DNA of 35,329 nt from an uncultured Eubacteriales bacterium (GTDB lineage: Bacteria; Bacillota; Clostridia; Monoglobales; Monoglobaceae): contig UQOT01000010.1 in the NCBI GenBank assembly GCA_900542675.1, positions 1 through 35,329 of the forward strand, in the 5' to 3' direction. The notes under the pieces are model-generated. The model saw only the letters and a program-made list of their open reading frames with translations. It made no database searches and had not been told where the DNA came from. Position numbers and translations under genes: made by a program. Positions 32,550-35,329 of the stretch are shown piece by piece. The stretch's first letter is position 1, and every line of letters starts with the position of its first letter.

Positions 32550-32743
32550 CAGAATGTCGAAAAAGTTTAAAATATCAATTAATAGTTATAGGTTAATAGG
32601 CGCCTGTGTTCGCGGACGCAGTGATACGCATAAATAATAACGCGTATTCCCTATTCGCGTATTCAATTTAAAGACATTGCAAACCAATGTGCACAATCGT
32701 TAATTCCTGCCGTCACACATCAAAGATGTGTGGTCACAAATAT
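32550..32743. other. Intergenic repeat-bearing stretch, no gene
   Basis: No coding sequence is supported. It holds a short AT-rich run with repeated TAATAG/TATAGG units (about 32578-32601), a direct repeat CGCGTATTC (two copies within 32640-32665), an inverted pair ATACGC/GCGTAT (about 32625-32648), and copy 2 of the dispersed CACACA/TGTGTG hairpin repeat. The end of the SOD gene then begins within a seven-base repeat tract. Confidence 0.5.
32706..32737 (+). repeat. Dispersed hairpin repeat, copy 2
   Basis: The plus strand reads CCTGCCGTCACACA, the loop region TCAAAGA, then TGTGTGGTCAC. It matches copy 1 (11931-11960, minus strand) at 24 of 25 non-loop bases, while the loop differs in sequence and length. 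The stem CACACAT/ATGTGTG has 7 pairs, as if the loop changes were compensated by pairing. Confidence 0.7.
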
Positions 32744-33205
32744 CTAATTCCTAATCTCTACGTTGCCGCAGCCTATTTTGTTTCCGCTGCTGCCGCTCGG
32801 CTGTGTTTTGAAGTCATCGGGCATATCGTGTATAACTACGGTTCTGCCGAGTATTTCATCTATTGTAAATCTGTCGGTAATAAACGAGAGGAACGCGTAT
32901 CCGTTGCAGCCAAACAGCGGCGGCATATCTCCTGCGTGGTTGGGGTGCTCGCAGCCGTGCGGATTATAGTGCGCTTTTGTGTCTGCAAACGGGTCGTCGG
33001 CGTTTCCGCTGCACGACATTCCCTCGTGAATATGGAACCCGAAAATTCTGCCGCCGCATTTGCCGTTTCCTTTAGGCAAGCCGCAGATGTTTGCGGTTAC
33101 CATAACGCCAGCGGATTTTTGCTCAAAGCTGACCGTGCCTTGCAGCTCGGGATAATTCGGGCTTCCCTTTATAACTGCAATTGCTTTCATTATATTATTA
33201 TTCAT
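32744..33205 (-). CDS. Cu/Zn superoxide dismutase family protein, apparently cytosolic
   Basis: The 153-residue protein matches the clostridial SodC-like family. Copper- and zinc-type ligands are present: FHIHEG (two His), AHYNP, PNHAGD (His and Asp) and VIHDMPDDF. The characteristic segment MPPLFGCNGYAFL and the ending TQPSGSSGNKIGCG are clear; the usual active-site arginine near the end is lysine here. There is no signal peptide, unlike most bacterial SodC. The start ATG 33205 follows GGAGGT by eight bases. The last codons (VEIRN) and stop come from a seven-base repeat tract shared with the ROK locus. Enzymatic activity is not certain. Confidence 0.87.
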   Translation of the reverse strand: MNNNIMKAIAVIKGSPNYPELQGTVSFEQKSAGVMVTANICGLPKGNGKCGGRIFGFHIHEGMSCSGNADDPFADTKAHYNPHGCEHPNHAGDMPPLFGCNGYAFLSFITDRFTIDEILGRTVVIHDMPDDFKTQPSGSSGNKIGCGNVEIRN

Positions 33206-33268
33206 TATTTAATACCTCCAAACTTATAATATGTTCACGCAGCATAATATGTGACGACATCAAAATAC

Positions 33269-33297
33269 TTGAAAATATTAGATTTACATAGTATAAT
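33269..33297 (+). promoter_or_regulatory. Sigma-A-type promoter of the Tet(M)-like gene
   Basis: TTGAAA (33269-33274) and a perfect TATAAT (33292-33297) are spaced by 17 bases. The start is predicted near 33304, giving a leader of about 106 bases. Confidence 0.78.
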
Positions 33298-33303
33298 TAA
33301 AAA

Positions 33304-33409
33304 AACGCCGGGCGCAGCCTTCCCTTCCCTTTTAAGGGGAGGTGGAAAGACGGAAGGGTCGTAATGGTTGTTTTAAAATAAAGGATATATCAAAGGAACA
33401 GAGTAATCT
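33304..33409 (+). promoter_or_regulatory. Structured leader of the Tet(M)-like gene
   Basis: The leader can form CTTCCC (33324-33329) with GGGGAG (33336-33341), or instead CCCTTCC (33322-33328) with GGAAGGG (33352-33358). The two pairings share bases and exclude each other. The purine/pyrimidine-rich core may also be a fragment of a small dispersed repeat. Attenuation control is known for tet(M) leaders; whether it applies here is inference. Confidence 0.4.
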
Positions 33410-35329
33410 ATGAAGAAATTAGTTACGGGAATATTGGCGCACGTCGATTCGGGAAAAACTACGCTTTCGGAGGCAATGCTGTATCGTGCGGGCGAAATTC
33501 GCAGGCTCGGGAGGGTCGACCACGGCGATGCGTTTCTTGATACAAACGATATTGAACGCGACAGGGGAATTACGATATTTTCAAAACAGGCACAGCTCAG
33601 CATCGGCGATACAGAACTTACGCTGCTTGATACGCCCGGACACGTTGATTTTTCAACCGAGACCGAGCGTACTCTTTGTGTGCTTGATTATGCCGTGCTG
33701 GTCATAAGCGGAACCGACGGAATACAGAACCATACCGAAACGCTTTGGGAGCTGCTAAAGAGATATGGTGTTCCTGTCTTTTTATTCATCAATAAAATGG
33801 ATATCAGTGAGAAGTCCCGCGCGGAGCTTACTCAGGAATTAAGGTTGCGCCTCAGCGACGGGTGCGTGGACTTTGGTGCGGAGGAGTTTTTTGAAGATGC
33901 TGCAATGTGCGATGAAGCGCTTTTGGAGAGCTATTTAAAGAGCGGAACCCTTGATAAAACACAGCTTAAAATGGCAATATCAAAGAGAAAAATATTTCCG
34001 TTTTTTTTCGGTTCGGCGCTTAAGCTTGACGGAGTGGACGAATTCTTAAATCTTCTCGATACCTATATGACCGAACCTGAGCGCGGCAGAGAATTTGGCG
34101 CGAAAGTATTTAAGATATCCGAGGATGAACGCGGCGAAAGACTGACGTACATCAAAATCACGGGCGGAAGTCTTAAAATTAAGGACGAGCTTTGCTCGCG
34201 TCCCGACAGCCGCGGCGAGTGGTGTGAAAAGGTAAATCAAATCCGTATATACTCCGGCGCGAAGTATTTAACTGCCGAAGAAGCGGTGGCAGGAACAGTC
34301 TGCGCTGTGACAGGGCTCAGTAAGACCTATCCCGGTGAGGGATTGGGCGCAGAGGAGAATACTGAGGAAAACATCCTCCAGCCTGTATTGTCGTTCAGCG
34401 TACGTATAGAGGACGGCACGGATTTAAATACCGCACTTAAGAACTTAAGAAAGCTGGAGGAGGAAGAGCCGCAGCTTCATATAATATGGAACGAACGCCT
34501 TCAAGAGATACACGTTCGGCTTATGGGCGAGGTTCAGCTTGAAGTCCTGCGCCGCATTATAAAAGAACGGTTTGATATGGATGTCGATTTCGGCAGGGGC
34601 AGTATAGCGTATAAGGAGACGATTTCTGGCGCTGTCGAGGGAGTGGGGCACTATGAACCCCTCAGGCATTATGCCGAAGTGCATTTGATGCTCGAACCCG
34701 GCAAGGAGGGCAGCGGGCTGAAGTTTAAAACAAACTGCAGCGAGGACAGCTTAGACAGAAACTGGCAGAGACTTATTATGACGCACCTTGAGGAAAAGAC
34801 GCATCTCGGTGTATTAACGGGCTCGCCGATAACCGATATGACAATAACGCTCACGGCAGGGCGGGCGCATAAGAAGCATACCGAGGGCGGAGATTTTCGT
34901 CAGGCGACTTACCGCGCGGTGCGGCAGGGGCTTATGACGGCTGACAACGTGTTGCTTGAGCCGTGGTACAGGTTTAGCCTTGAAGTGCCTCAGGAATTCA
35001 TTGGCAGGGCGATGAATGACATACAGCAGATGAGCGGAGAATTTGAGCCGCCGGAAATAAGCGGCGAAATGTCCGTGCTGAGCGGAACCGCGCCGGTGTC
35101 TGAAATGATGGATTATTTTTCCGAGGTAACGGGCTACACAAGCGGACGCGGACGGCTCAGTTGTACAATAGACGGCTATAAGCGGTGTCATAATGCCGAT
35201 GAGGTTATCGCTGAGATGGATTATGACCCCGAGGCGGATATTGAAAATACGCCTAATTCGGTATTCTGCTCGCACGGAGCGGGATTTTCGGTCAAGTGGG
35301 ATGAGGTGAGCGAATATATGCATATAAGC
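33410..35329 (+). CDS. Tet(M)/EF-G-like translation factor GTPase, C-terminus cut by window end
   Basis: The first 640 residues are present with no stop before the window edge; the family is about 640-660 long, so little is missing. The GTPase motifs are clear: AHVDSGKTT (G1, residues 10-18), RGIT (G2), DTPGHVD (G3), NKMD (G4) and GSAL (G5). EF-G-like domains II to V follow. The whole resembles ribosomal protection proteins such as Tet(M), but the domain IV loop that displaces tetracycline (YYSPVSTPADFR in Tet(M)) reads GRAHKKHTEGGDFR here. It is therefore more likely a chromosomal paralogue acting on ribosomes than a tetracycline resistance gene. AAAGGAA precedes the ATG. Confidence 0.88.
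   Translation, partial: MKKLVTGILAHVDSGKTTLSEAMLYRAGEIRRLGRVDHGDAFLDTNDIERDRGITIFSKQAQLSIGDTELTLLDTPGHVDFSTETERTLCVLDYAVLVISGTDGIQNHTETLWELLKRYGVPVFLFINKMDISEKSRAELTQELRLRLSDGCVDFGAEEFFEDAAMCDEALLESYLKSGTLDKTQLKMAISKRKIFPFFFGSALKLDGVDEFLNLLDTYMTEPERGREFGAKVFKISEDERGERLTYIKITGGSLKIKDELCSRPDSRGEWCEKVNQIRIYSGAKYLTAEEAVAGTVCAVTGLSKTYPGEGLGAEENTEENILQPVLSFSVRIEDGTDLNTALKNLRKLEEEEPQLHIIWNERLQEIHVRLMGEVQLEVLRRIIKERFDMDVDFGRGSIAYKETISGAVEGVGHYEPLRHYAEVHLMLEPGKEGSGLKFKTNCSEDSLDRNWQRLIMTHLEEKTHLGVLTGSPITDMTITLTAGRAHKKHTEGGDFRQATYRAVRQGLMTADNVLLEPWYRFSLEVPQEFIGRAMNDIQQMSGEFEPPEISGEMSVLSGTAPVSEMMDYFSEVTGYTSGRGRLSCTIDGYKRCHNADEVIAEMDYDPEADIENTPNSVFCSHGAGFSVKWDEVSEYMHIS

Noticed and set aside
32640..32665. 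Two CGCGTATTC copies as an attachment site or start of a CRISPR array
   Set aside because: Only two short copies with a six-base spacer, and no integrase or cas gene is nearby.
33410..35329. Acquired tetracycline resistance gene
   Set aside because: The domain IV loop needed for drug displacement is not conserved, base composition matches the neighbours, and no mobile element flanks it.

Overview
The window looks like chromosomal DNA of a low-to-mid GC, Gram-positive anaerobe of the Clostridia, probably an uncultured gut-type lineage. The signs are the dgt-dnaG-rpoD cluster, trmK beside a Nif3-family gene, the DUF421/DUF4363 pair, an S-layer-homology (SLH) protein, a clostridial Cu/Zn SOD-like protein, a Tet(M)-like GTPase, strong GGAGG-type ribosome binding sites, frequent TTG/GTG starts and near-consensus sigma-A promoters. 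Placement below class is not supportable from the sequence alone. There is no phage, IS transposase, CRISPR array, rRNA or tRNA that I can recognise.

Layout. 1-1305 (minus): a truncated Nif3-like gene and trmK, the latter apparently on a leaderless transcript. 1443-5439 (plus): dgt, dnaG, rpoD, the replication/transcription core operon. 5595-7942 (plus): a cation diffusion facilitator and a MocR-type regulator whose PLP lysine is missing. 7967-9822 (minus): a CorC/HlyC-type membrane protein followed by a TetR regulator. 9987-11078 (plus): DUF421 and DUF4363 proteins. 11073-11855 (minus): an amidohydrolase that converges on and overlaps DUF4363; the overlap sits in a perfect 14-bp hairpin. 12183-19940 (minus): marR, a long HlyD-like adaptor, a MacB-type ABC ATPase and permease, and an SLH protein, with a ROK glucokinase possibly read through. 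The marR promoter overlaps two tandem 16-bp operator-like sites.

20301-23420 (plus): an isoleucyl-tRNA synthetase of the eukaryotic-like type. 23524-28668 (minus): cold-shock protein, small lipoprotein, HD-domain protein, HtrA-type protease, an FHA/PP2C phosphoprotein-signalling pair, and an ECF transporter S component. 28942-32513 (plus): pgk-tpiA-gpmI, lower glycolysis. 32744-33205 (minus): Cu/Zn SOD-like protein. 33410-end (plus): a Tet(M)-like translation GTPase, cut by the window end.

Most of the window is housekeeping. The parts that deserve a second look are the MocR protein without its PLP lysine, the hairpin shared by two convergent reading frames, the MarR-controlled exporter operon that carries an SLH protein and a doubled adaptor, the cysteine-rich divergent PP2C with its FHA partner, a dispersed hairpin repeat found at two loci, and the Tet(M) paralogue with an altered domain IV loop and a leader that can fold two ways. 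I did not find a clearly new defence or mobile system.
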